A DNA stretch of 64,000 nucleotides, from NCBI RefSeq assembly GCF_034931045.1, contig NZ_JAYGHH010000025.1, forward strand, positions 6,971 through 70,970, given 5' to 3'. The position numbers and the translations under genes were made by a program. Positions 26,371 through 34,512 of the stretch are shown piece after piece (the stretch's first letter is position 1; each line of letters opens with the position of its first letter). Under the pieces are notes generated by a model, which did no database searches, was not told the origin of the DNA, and saw nothing but the letters and a program-made list of their open reading frames with translations. The DNA comes from Nodularia sp034931045 (lineage in GTDB: Bacteria; Cyanobacteriota; Cyanobacteriia; Cyanobacteriales; Nostocaceae).

Positions 26371-26464
26371 TAGAGAGGAAGGGAGAAGAGGCAGGGGGGC
26401 AGGGTGCAGGGTGCAGGGGGGAGAAGACGGTAACTTCCCAATGACCAATGACTAATGACCAATT
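26371..26464. repeat. Low-complexity G-rich repeat plus AATGACCAATGACTAATGACC, copy 1
   Basis: GGGAGAAGAGGCAGGGGGGCAGGGTGCAGGG is followed by AACTTCCCAATGACC-type repeats. A longer relative is at 43250-43370. The sequence sits between the VWA operon (minus) and clpR (plus), so it probably lies in a divergent promoter region. Confidence 0.7.
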
Positions 26465-26548
26465 AGCGAGAAATCCACACTTGATGTAGGTTAGCATCGC
26501 GTTAGGATGTATTACAGTTAACGGCATACTTTCAGGCGATCAGTTGCT

Positions 26549-27211
26549 ATGGACAATTCCCCCATCAAGGCTGTGCAAGCCCCCTACCAAGGTGATAGTT
26601 TTTACCGGACACCGCCGCCAGATTTACCTTCCTTATTAATGAAGGAACGAATTGTCTATCTGGGAATGCCATTAGTGCCGGCAGTGACAGAATTAATTAT
26701 CGCCGAATTGCTTTATTTACAGTCCGACGACCCCGAAAAACCCATCAAAATCTACATTAACTCAACGGGGACTTCTGGCTACAGTGGTGAACCCATTGGC
26801 TTTGAAACCGAAGCCTTCGCCATCTATGACACGATGAAATACATCAAGCCTCCCATCCACACTATTTGTATTGGTTCGGCAATGGGTATGGCCGCGATGC
26901 TACTCAGTGCTGGTACAAAAGGTTGTCGCGCCAGTTTGCCCCACTCCTCTATTATCCTGCATCAACCGAAGAGCTACGCCCAAGGTCAAGCAACGGATAT
27001 TCAAATTCGGGCTAGGGAAGTTCTGATCAACAAAACTTCCTTGGTAGATATTCTGGGTCATACCACAGGACAAGCACCAGAAAAAATTACCAAAGACATG
27101 GATCGTTTGTTATACATGACTCCTTATGAAGCCAGGGACTACGGTTTGATTGACCGAGTTTTTGAGAAAGAAGAACTCGCCAATCCCCCATTACCTGCCA
27201 GTGTTCTCTAG
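26549..27211 (+). CDS. clpR: ClpR, catalytically inactive Clp protease subunit
   Basis: 220 residues, ClpP fold. The catalytic serine of the G-L-A-A-S-M-G block is replaced: here the matching segment reads C-I-G-S-A-M-G-M-A-A-M-L-L. The His (L-P-H-S-S-I-I-L-H-Q-P) and an Asp (T-K-D-M-D-R) remain. An extra loop after I-N-S-T-G-T-S-G-Y-S-G-E-P is typical of ClpR. In cyanobacteria ClpR forms mixed tetradecamers with the ClpP encoded next (27327) for AAA+ ClpC-dependent proteolysis. The gap between the two genes holds tandem heptamers. Confidence 0.93.
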   Translation: MDNSPIKAVQAPYQGDSFYRTPPPDLPSLLMKERIVYLGMPLVPAVTELIIAELLYLQSDDPEKPIKIYINSTGTSGYSGEPIGFETEAFAIYDTMKYIKPPIHTICIGSAMGMAAMLLSAGTKGCRASLPHSSIILHQPKSYAQGQATDIQIRAREVLINKTSLVDILGHTTGQAPEKITKDMDRLLYMTPYEARDYGLIDRVFEKEELANPPLPASVL

Positions 27212-27282
27212 TGAGTGCTGAGTGCTGAGTTCTGAGTTCTGAGTTCTGAGTGCTGAGTGCTGAGTGCTGAGTTCTGAGTAAA
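27212..27282. repeat. Heptamer short tandem repeat between clpR and clpP
   Basis: About ten units of GAGTGCT or GAGTTCT follow the clpR stop. This STRR-type repeat leaves about 45 bases (27283-27326) for a ribosome-binding site before clpP. It does not match CRISPR spacing. Confidence 0.85.
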
Positions 27283-27326
27283 GAACTTGCTTATATCCCC
27301 AATTAATTACAAGCGGAGTAACAAAG

Positions 27327-27920
27327 ATGCCTATAGGTGTTCCTAAAGTTCCTTACCGGATGCCCGGAGGACAATATACAGATTGGATTAGTATCTACGA
27401 TCGCCTTTACCGGGAACGGATTATTTTCCTGGGGCGAGATGTTGATGATGAAATTGCTAACCAAATTATTGCTGTCATGCTGTATCTGGATTCAGATGAT
27501 CCAGGTAAGGATATTTATTTATACATAAATTCCCCCGGTGGGATGGTGACATCCGGCATGGCGATTTTTGACACCATGCAACACATCAAATCAGATGTGG
27601 TGACAATTTGCGTCGGTTTAGCCGCCTCAATGGGTTCATTCCTGTTAGCAGCCGGCAGCAAGGGTAAAAGAATGGCACTGCCCCATTCTCGGATTATGAT
27701 TCACCAGCCCTCTGGCGGTACTCGTGGACAAGCCAGCGATATCGAAATTGAAGCCAGAGAAATTCTGCGGATTCGTCATCAGCTTAACGGTATTTATGCT
27801 GAAAAGACTGGTCAGGACATATCTAAGATTGAAAAAGATATGGATCGTGACTTTTTCATGTCTGCTGCTGAAGCCAAAGAATACGGTTTAATCGACCGTG
27901 TAATTGAAGAGCGTCCGTAG
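27327..27920 (+). CDS. clpP: ATP-dependent Clp protease proteolytic subunit
   Basis: 197 residues. The catalytic triad is intact: Ser in G-L-A-A-S-M-G-S-F, His in L-P-H-S-R-I-M-I-H-Q-P, Asp in E-K-D-M-D-R-D. The gene sits 115 bases after clpR, forming the ClpR/ClpP3-type pair of cyanobacteria. Products act in the cytosol with ClpC on damaged or regulatory proteins. Confidence 0.95.
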   Translation: MPIGVPKVPYRMPGGQYTDWISIYDRLYRERIIFLGRDVDDEIANQIIAVMLYLDSDDPGKDIYLYINSPGGMVTSGMAIFDTMQHIKSDVVTICVGLAASMGSFLLAAGSKGKRMALPHSRIMIHQPSGGTRGQASDIEIEAREILRIRHQLNGIYAEKTGQDISKIEKDMDRDFFMSAAEAKEYGLIDRVIEERP

Positions 27921-28345
27921 AATTATGGGAGTTAGGAGTTAAAAATCGCAAATTTCCTCGCTCCCATTTTCCCACAAAATTTTAAAATAGGAACTCCCCC
28001 GATTGTGAAAATCAGCGTAGCTAAATTTTTCCGGTCGGGGGTTATTAATTTTTTTATAACCCTGCCCTTTGTCGCTTTTCCTCCATTAGATAGATCAGTG
28101 CATTGATGATGTCGCCTCGTTAGTCAGAGGTCAGGCAATGTATAGCTTTCTATGATCAATTTAGAAACAGTAGCAAGACTTGATGACTGGTATTAGTCAC
28201 CATCACCAGTTAGGCACTGAAAATATATCTGGAAGAAAATGCCCCATGATGAATTTATAAGACAGGTGCAGAATCACGTCCATCTCAGTTGCGTGTTAAT
28301 CGATAAAACCTCATTTCAGCAGAAAAATACCAGGAGAGTGATACC
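27921..28345. other. Spacer with a terminator-like stem
   Basis: CCCCCGA (27996-28002) pairs with TCGGGGG (28035-28041), followed by a T-rich run, suggesting a terminator for clpR-clpP. Nothing else in 28060-28330 is recognisable apart from a strong CAGGAGAG ribosome-binding site just before 28346. Confidence 0.5.
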
Positions 28346-29008
28346 ATGCTATTCAAAAATCGCACAATAGCAGGTCAAATTTTAGCCGGGGAATTAGCAG
28401 ATTATACTAATCGTTCAGATGTCATTGTATTAGGTCTACCCAGGGGTGGTGTACCCGTCGCCTTTGAAGTGGCTAAAGCCTTAAATGTTCCCTTAGATGT
28501 GCTTGTAGTGCGTAAACTAGGTGTGCCTGAGCAAGAAGAATTGGCAATGGGTGCGATCGCTTCCGGCGGAGTCCGGATTATTAATGAACATATTGTCAAC
28601 TTAGTGAATATTTCCGAGGAAACAATTGCCAGAGTAGCGGCGCAAGAAGAACGAGAATTAGAACGTCGGGAACTTCTTTATCGAGGCGATCGCCCATTCC
28701 CTGATTTAGAAGAACGCATAGTCATCTTGGTAGATGATGGTTTAGCCACAGGTGCAACTATGTGGGCGGCTGTAGCATCTGTGCGGCGACAACACCCCGC
28801 GAAAATTGTCATTGGTGTACCCGTAGCTACAAGCGCCACTTGTCAAGAGTTGCAAGTTGCCGTGAATGAAATTGTCTGCGCTGCCACACCCGACCCCTTT
28901 TATAGTGTTGGTTTATGGTACGAAGACTTTCCCCAAACTACAGATGATCAAGTTCGTGATCTGCTGGCAAAAGCTCAAAACAATTATCAACCATTATCTC
29001 TTACCTAG
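28346..29008 (+). CDS. Phosphoribosyltransferase-fold protein
   Basis: 220 residues. V-I-L-V-D-D-G-L-A-T-G-A-T (about 128-140) is the PRPP-binding motif of type I phosphoribosyltransferases. V-L-G-L-P-R-G-G-V-P-V near 25 and V-R-K-L-G-V-P near 55 are typical of the class that clusters with Hsp20, erythromycin-esterase or HPF genes in other bacteria. Substrate is not known for this subgroup. A CAGGAGAG ribosome-binding site precedes the ATG. Confidence 0.88.
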   Translation: MLFKNRTIAGQILAGELADYTNRSDVIVLGLPRGGVPVAFEVAKALNVPLDVLVVRKLGVPEQEELAMGAIASGGVRIINEHIVNLVNISEETIARVAAQEERELERRELLYRGDRPFPDLEERIVILVDDGLATGATMWAAVASVRRQHPAKIVIGVPVATSATCQELQVAVNEIVCAATPDPFYSVGLWYEDFPQTTDDQVRDLLAKAQNNYQPLSLT

Positions 29009-29060
29009 ACAAGCTTTGGCGTAATTTTTTCACGTAGGCTAGTTGAAATTTGACAAAAAT

Positions 29061-29690
29061 ATGAAAGTACCACCAGAAATTACTTATCGCAATGTCGAGA
29101 AAACAAATGCGATTGATCACCTAATTCATGAGAAAATCGCCAAACTAGAGAATGTTTGCGATCGCATAAATAGCTGCCATATATCCATTGAAAAGGTACA
29201 TGATCGCCCCCGCAGTGGTTCACCTTACCGTGTGCGGATTGATATGACTGTACCCCCCGGTCACGAACTGGTGGCAGAAAGAAATCCGGCTGAAAGTAAC
29301 CAATACGACCCTTTAGATGCAGTAATTCGGGAAGCTTTTAATGCAGCTCGTCAGCAACTAGTCAAACTCAACGAACGACAACATGAAAGCCAGCGCCCTC
29401 AACATCAAGAAGAAGCCGAAGAAACAAAAGCACTTGTCACCAAACTGTTTAAAGATAGGGGCTATGGCTTCTTAAAAACTTTGGACGGTCATGAAATCTA
29501 CTTCCACCGTAATAGCGTGTTACATCATAACTTTGACCGCTTAGAAATTGGAACAGCCGTGCATTTTTCCTTTGTAGAAGGCGAAGAAGGCCCCCAAGCC
29601 AGCACCGTCAAAATTGTTGATAAGCCAGGTGTTCGGGCTGGTAAATCTGAACAGACCATGATTGAACCCCCATTAGGCTGGAGAGAATAA
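29061..29690 (+). CDS. Ribosome-hibernation (HPF/RaiA) domain fused to cold-shock domain
   Basis: 209 residues from the ATG at 29061 (an upstream TTG at 29043 is in frame but has no better ribosome-binding site). Residues about 1-115 form an HPF/RaiA-like fold (I-T-Y-R-N-V-E-K-T near the start, D-A-V-I-R-E-A-F-N-A-A-R-Q-Q-L). Residues about 122-195 form a cold-shock OB fold: G-Y-G-F-L-K-T is the RNP1 equivalent, then I-Y-F-H-R-N-S-V-L. HPF folds silence ribosomes; the CSD binds RNA or DNA. The C-terminal tail is not conserved-looking. Stress or dormancy is the likely role. Confidence 0.85.
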   Translation: MKVPPEITYRNVEKTNAIDHLIHEKIAKLENVCDRINSCHISIEKVHDRPRSGSPYRVRIDMTVPPGHELVAERNPAESNQYDPLDAVIREAFNAARQQLVKLNERQHESQRPQHQEEAEETKALVTKLFKDRGYGFLKTLDGHEIYFHRNSVLHHNFDRLEIGTAVHFSFVEGEEGPQASTVKIVDKPGVRAGKSEQTMIEPPLGWRE

Positions 29691-29694
29691 GCCT

Positions 29695-29913
29695 GTGAAC
29701 TCACAAGTTAATGAACTCAAACAAACTGCATCGCAACTGTTAGCCGCCATGCTATCCAACCCCCATATTTACCCAAAAATCAGTGATGAGGGCAGTAGTG
29801 GGGGCATGGAACAGCAATTAATTATTGTCGCCGTGGAGATGGCCCAAAGTTTAAACCAACACATAGAAAATCCTCATCCCCAAGGTGCAGCCCAACGCAA
29901 CCAAAAAAACTGA
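29695..29913 (+). CDS. Small hypothetical protein in the stress cluster
   Basis: 72 residues from a GTG at 29695, four bases after the HPF gene stop, hence likely translated by coupling. It is helical (S-Q-L-L-A-A-M-L-S and Q-Q-L-I-I-V-A-V-E-M-A-Q-S-L), hydrophilic at the C-terminus, and matches no family I can name. It ends 14 bases before the PEBP-like gene. Confidence 0.6.
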   Translation: MNSQVNELKQTASQLLAAMLSNPHIYPKISDEGSSGGMEQQLIIVAVEMAQSLNQHIENPHPQGAAQRNQKN

Positions 29914-29927
29914 ATTATTCATCCCTT

Positions 29928-30404
29928 ATGGAACTTCAAAGCCTAGCTTTTTTTATCTGCAGTACAATTCCCTTCAAATACACCTGCGATGGCGAAAATA
30001 TTGCCCCTCCCCTAGCTTGGGATAGTCCACCCGCAGGTACAGTGAGTTTTACATTGCTAATGGAAGACCCTGATGCTCCCAAAGAAACTTTCACGCACTG
30101 GGTAGTTTACGACTTACCCGCAAATCTACGCCACCTACCAGAAGGAATCACAAAAGAACCTCATTTACCTCATGGTGGTGTGCAAGGGGTAAATGACTTT
30201 AATGAATTGGGTTATGGTGGCCCCTGTCCACCTAATGGAACTCATCGCTACTTTTTTAAACTTTACGCCCTTGATCAATTACTAGGATTGCCACCAAGGG
30301 CGAGTAAAACTGAAGTACTAGCAGCTATGAAAGGTCACGTCTTAGAAGCTGTAGAACTGATGGGACGCTATGCCAGGGAATTTAGTCAAATTTCCAAACC
30401 TTAA
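29928..30404 (+). CDS. YbhB/YbcL family (PEBP/Raf kinase inhibitor-like) protein
   Basis: 158 residues of the phosphatidylethanolamine-binding-protein fold. The ligand site is shown by M-E-D-P-D-A-P, H-W-V-V-Y-D, and G-G-P-C-P-P-N-G-T-H-R-Y. Bacterial members have unclear ligands. It lacks a signal peptide, unlike E. coli YbhB relatives with periplasmic forms. It lies at the end of the 28346-30404 run of plus-strand genes. Its 3' end overlaps the minus-strand WD40 relic. Confidence 0.9.
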   Translation: MELQSLAFFICSTIPFKYTCDGENIAPPLAWDSPPAGTVSFTLLMEDPDAPKETFTHWVVYDLPANLRHLPEGITKEPHLPHGGVQGVNDFNELGYGGPCPPNGTHRYFFKLYALDQLLGLPPRASKTEVLAAMKGHVLEAVELMGRYAREFSQISKP

Positions 30405-30549
30405 TAGTTTTATCCTGACCACCACTGACTATGATCTTTCCATTAGGGCTAAAAGCAACTGCAAGTACAGCCCAATGATACAAAGCTCGTTGGTAAACAA
30501 ACAACACCAATGGCTGCTGCACAAGAGTATATTGCCACAACAAAGGCAT
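30382..30549 (-). pseudogene. WD40-repeat gene remnant
   Basis: On the minus strand a 55-codon frame from 30549 ends in A-V-L-A-V-A-F-S-P-N-G, then S-G-G-Q-D-K-T-I-K-V-W-K-F-D and a stop. This is a nearly perfect terminal WD40 unit joined to about 27 unrelated residues. Complete WD40 proteins have several repeats, so this is probably the leftover 3' end of a decayed gene. It overlaps the end of the PEBP gene by 23 bases. Confidence 0.6.
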
Positions 30550-30588
30550 AAATAGTATTTTTCAGCCGCCGTTGTGGTGAATATGGAT

Positions 30589-31026
30589 TTATATGGTTTG
30601 GGGGTGAATACTTGATGGACTATCCCAATAATCAACTTTGTGAATATTCACTTTGAGTAAAACTAAGTCGGGTTCTTCTAGTCCTTTGGGTAGCCAAGTT
30701 TGAAGTTCTGGTTGCCATTGTGCTTGCATTTTGTTACGGTCTTTAATTAGTTCTGCTGTACCTGATACGGAAATATATTGCTGCTGATTAGGTGAAGTGA
30801 AACTAACATTTACCTGGTGATTGCGTTTAATATCATTCACTTTTTGAGTATTGGCTGAGGTAAAGAACCAGATAGCATTTTCGGAGTTAATGTCGCCACT
30901 TTTGTACATGGGACAACTGTGCAATGAACCATTTTGATCAATTGTGGTTAACATCCCACAGTTAATATCTGCAATTAGTTCGCGCAGCTTTTGGATTTGT
31001 TGTTCGTGGTGTGTAGAGGTTGTCAT
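30589..31026 (-). CDS. Pyridoxamine-phosphate-oxidase-like flavin split-barrel protein
   Basis: 145 residues. Strand pattern and G-M-L-T-T-I-D-Q-N-G-S-L-H-S-C-P-M, W-F-F-T-S-A-N-T-Q-K and Y-I-S-V-S-G-T-A-E-L match the general stress protein 26 branch of the FMN-binding split barrel family. It probably binds FMN or F420-like cofactor; the substrate is unknown. Minus-strand, facing the ATPase gene, with a 486-base spacer after its start. Confidence 0.85.
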   Translation of the reverse strand: MTTSTHHEQQIQKLRELIADINCGMLTTIDQNGSLHSCPMYKSGDINSENAIWFFTSANTQKVNDIKRNHQVNVSFTSPNQQQYISVSGTAELIKDRNKMQAQWQPELQTWLPKGLEEPDLVLLKVNIHKVDYWDSPSSIHPQTI

Positions 31027-31512
31027 TTACTTTAATCTTTTTGTTTAGGATGGTTATAGTCAAGCTTGTTTTCAGTGTTAATTATTTTTATGACTAATTA
31101 CCTGCGTCTCTAGATGGAATTTTACTTGATTTTTTTTGTTGACGTATACCTATAGAGGTACTAGGAATGAAGATAAAAGAGAGGACTAAAGTCTTCACTA
31201 CAAACTTTTAATTTTAGTGCCTATAAAATTGAGTTTATTTGCTATCTGAAAATTGTTAAATCAGGAGATGCGATTTAAAGAAATTACTTAGTATATATTA
31301 GCATGGCTTGCTTTTGAGTGCTTCGCAAAACTTAATAATGAGGAAGAATTAAAGTTAGTAGGCTTACCCAAATATTAGGTAAATATCCTATAGTAATAGT
31401 GGGGCTTTGCAAGTCTTAATGGTAGACTTATTCATCTGATAGAATCTGGTAACTATAATAATAGTTGAGCGTATAAATTATAATTAGGGGCATTACAGGA
31501 GCAAAAATTGCT
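31027..31512. other. Divergent promoter region upstream of the P-type ATPase
   Basis: No gene. It lies between the divergent split-barrel gene (minus) and the ATPase (plus), so should hold both promoters. A TTGACG at 31139-31144 could be a -35 box, but the bases 17 downstream are a poor -10. An AGGAG at 31497-31501 is the ribosome-binding site for the ATPase. Confidence 0.4.
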
Positions 31513-34512
31513 GTGATTCAAGCAATACACATGAGAGTTAAAGGGAGAGCTAGATACAAAGTTCATCGACTTTTTCGTTCACTATCCTTAGAAAGATATT
31601 TGGAGCGATCGCTTGCAAGTTACCCAGAAATATTGTCTGTTTCTGCTAATTCATTAACGAGTAATATTCTAGTTTATTTTAAACCTGAAAATAGCTGGTA
31701 TCACATCGGCTTACTTATTGACCAAGCTGTAAAAGATTATCAGAAAATTTCTAGTTTATCTCCAACACAAAAACCATCGAAATCTTTAAAACCTCAGAAA
31801 TTAGCTGTTAACAATGCCCAAGACCAAAAAATAGCTAATTGGCATTCAATGACAGCAGATAGAGTTATAGATACATTTAATACTTCCAAAATATCAGGAT
31901 TATCTAGTGAGTTTGCCACAATAAATCTGACTAAGTACGGTTCTAACGTTTTATCGACAATACCAACCCGTTCCCCTGGAAATATTTTAATTGACCAATT
32001 TAAATCTCTGCCAGTGGCTTTACTGGGGGCGGCGGCAGGAATTGCCATTATTACTGGTGGTGTGGTCGATGCTGTGGTAATTATGGGTGTTGTTGGTTTA
32101 AATGCAGCTATTGGATACATCACAGAAAGCCAATCAGCAAGAATAATTCAATCTCTCCAAAATCGGGAACAAATATTAACTTGGGTAGTTAGAGAAAATC
32201 AGCAGGTGGAAATTCCTACAGAAAATGTGGTTGTAGGAGACGTTTTATTTCTCAAACCTGGTAGTTATATAGCAGCAGATGCCAGACTCATTGAAACGGA
32301 TAACTTGAGTGTAGACGAATCTCCTTTAACTGGCGAAAGTATTCCGACTACAAAAACTACTGCGCCTGTGTCTGGTGAAAATATCCCCTTAGCTGACCGT
32401 TTGAATATGGTTTATAAAGGGACTTTTGTTACTAGCGGTCAAGGATTGGCTGTGGTTGTAGCCACAGGTAAATTTACAGAAATGGGCAAAATCCAACAAC
32501 TGGTGAATGAATCCACCTCTATAGAAACTCCCTTAGAAAGACAACTAGATCAAGTGGGAAGTCAACTAGTTTTAGTCGGTATGGGAATTTGCGGTTTTGT
32601 CTTTGGTTTAGGAGTGCTGCGGGGATATGGTTTATTGACAATGATGCAATCATCTATCTCCCTCGCAGTAGCTGCGGTTCCCGAAGGTTTACCCACAATT
32701 GCGACTACAACTCTAGCTTTAGGTATCCGTGAGATGAGGAAAAATAATGTCCTCGTTCGCAGTCTCAGTGCGGTAGAAGCTTTGGGTTCTGTACAGACAA
32801 TTTGCTTGGATAAAACTGGGACAATTACCGAAAATAAAATGTTAGTGGTGGAAATCTGGACAATCACCCAACAAATCACAGTCGGGTCAGAAAATATTAA
32901 CCCTTACGCCAATAATGAACTGTTAAAGCTGATTCATATATCGGTTCTTTGCAACGAAAGTGAAGTCAGTCAACAGCAGAATGGTGAGTATGTGGTTACA
33001 GGTTCGTCCACGGAAAATGCTTTGATTAATTTGGCAATTAGTGCTGGGGTGGATGTCATACAACTCAGACAAAAGTATGCACTGATAGAAACTAACCTGC
33101 GAAGTGAAAACCGTAACCTCATGAGTACAATTCATGAGATTGACAATCACCACAAATTGATTGCAGTTAAAGGTAATCCCGCCGAAATGATTCAAATATG
33201 TCAATGGAGGCTGCAAAATGGACAAATAGTGCCTTTAACAGCAGAAAACAAGCAAGCGATCGCCAGAGAAAACGAAAATTTGGCTGGAAAAGCACTGCGA
33301 GTCTTAGGGGTAGCCTACAGCCAGATTAATCATGATCACAACGGCAATAATCATGAAACAAACCTGATTTGGCTGGGTTTAGTGGCGATGACAGACCCGA
33401 TCAGAATTGGGGCGAAAAAATTGATTGGGGAGTTTCATCAAGCTGGAATTGATACAGTGATGATGACCGGAGATCAAAGTTCCACTGCTTATGCGATCGC
33501 GCAAGAATTAGAATTGAGTCGAAATGACCAATTAGAAATTCTCGATGCTACTAACCTTGATCATCTCACCCCAGAGGCACTAACAACAGTCAGCGACAAA
33601 GTGAACGTTTTTGCCCGCATCAGTCCTAGTAATAAACTGCAAATAGTCCAGGCTTTACAAGCAGCCGGAAAAGTCGTGGCCATGACCGGGGATGGAATTA
33701 ATGATGCACCAGCACTGAAGGCTGCACAAGTGGGTGTTGCAATGGGTAAAGGGGGAACCGATGTGGCGCGTGAAGTTGCAGATATTGTTCTGGAAGATGA
33801 CCGACTAGAAACCATGATTATTGCTGTCAGTCGGGGGCGGACTATCTATAACAACATTAGAAAATCTGTGCATTTCCTCCTGTCCACCAACCTCAGCGAA
33901 ATCATGGTGATGACCACCGCTACAGCTGCTGGTTTAGGTGAACCCTTAAATGCAATTCAACTGCTGTGGCTAAATTTAGTTACTGATATTTTCCCTGGTT
34001 TATCCCTAGCTATGGAAGCACCAGAACCTGACGTATTAAGTCAACCACCCCGCAATCCTCATGAACCAATCATCAAAGATTCTGACTTTGGTAGAATTAT
34101 TTTTGAGTCAGCCACAATCTCTGTCAGTACCTTAGCAGCATATAGCTATGCCCTCCTCAGATATGGCATTGGGGCGCGCGCCAGCACAGTTGCTTGTATG
34201 ACCCTAATAACGGCACAACTACTGCACACTATTAGCTGTCGTTCCGAAAATCACAGCATATTTAGTCAAGAAAAACTACCCAATAATTCTTACTTAAATG
34301 CTGCCATTATAGGTTCTTTTGCCATCCAACTTTTAGCTGTAGCTATGCCACCACTAAGAAATCTTTTAAAGATTACCCCCATTAATATTGTAGATACTGC
34401 TGTGATTGGAGGTGGTGCTTTATTGCCCTTTTTAGTGAACGAAGGGACAAAAAATCCGGCTTTGCTAAATCAAGCATTCCCTAATTTTTCATCAACCGAA
34501 ATTGCAACCTAA
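31513..34512 (+). CDS. P2-type cation (Ca2+-like) ATPase with N-terminal HMA-like domain
   Basis: 999 residues from a GTG at 31513, an AGGAG 11 bases upstream; an ATG at 31531 is a second possible start. An N-terminal ferredoxin-like region (about 1-80, V-K-G-R-A-R-Y-K-V-H-R) precedes the P-type core: L-T-G-E-S, P-E-G-L-P in M4, D-K-T-G-T-I-T (about residue 433), M-T-G-D-Q and G-D-G-I-N-D-A-P-A-L. M5 N-L-S-E-I and M6 N-L-V-T-D resemble the SERCA Ca2+ sites, so calcium or another hard divalent cation is likely. The core lacks the C-P-C of P1B metal pumps, despite the HMA-like start. Its stop overlaps that of the convergent gene. Confidence 0.9.
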   Translation: MIQAIHMRVKGRARYKVHRLFRSLSLERYLERSLASYPEILSVSANSLTSNILVYFKPENSWYHIGLLIDQAVKDYQKISSLSPTQKPSKSLKPQKLAVNNAQDQKIANWHSMTADRVIDTFNTSKISGLSSEFATINLTKYGSNVLSTIPTRSPGNILIDQFKSLPVALLGAAAGIAIITGGVVDAVVIMGVVGLNAAIGYITESQSARIIQSLQNREQILTWVVRENQQVEIPTENVVVGDVLFLKPGSYIAADARLIETDNLSVDESPLTGESIPTTKTTAPVSGENIPLADRLNMVYKGTFVTSGQGLAVVVATGKFTEMGKIQQLVNESTSIETPLERQLDQVGSQLVLVGMGICGFVFGLGVLRGYGLLTMMQSSISLAVAAVPEGLPTIATTTLALGIREMRKNNVLVRSLSAVEALGSVQTICLDKTGTITENKMLVVEIWTITQQITVGSENINPYANNELLKLIHISVLCNESEVSQQQNGEYVVTGSSTENALINLAISAGVDVIQLRQKYALIETNLRSENRNLMSTIHEIDNHHKLIAVKGNPAEMIQICQWRLQNGQIVPLTAENKQAIARENENLAGKALRVLGVAYSQINHDHNGNNHETNLIWLGLVAMTDPIRIGAKKLIGEFHQAGIDTVMMTGDQSSTAYAIAQELELSRNDQLEILDATNLDHLTPEALTTVSDKVNVFARISPSNKLQIVQALQAAGKVVAMTGDGINDAPALKAAQVGVAMGKGGTDVAREVADIVLEDDRLETMIIAVSRGRTIYNNIRKSVHFLLSTNLSEIMVMTTATAAGLGEPLNAIQLLWLNLVTDIFPGLSLAMEAPEPDVLSQPPRNPHEPIIKDSDFGRIIFESATISVSTLAAYSYALLRYGIGARASTVACMTLITAQLLHTISCRSENHSIFSQEKLPNNSYLNAAIIGSFAIQLLAVAMPPLRNLLKITPINIVDTAVIGGGALLPFLVNEGTKNPALLNQAFPNFSSTEIAT

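Noticed and set aside
27212..27282. Heptamer array as a CRISPR
   Set aside because: Units are seven bases without spacers, and no cas gene is near.
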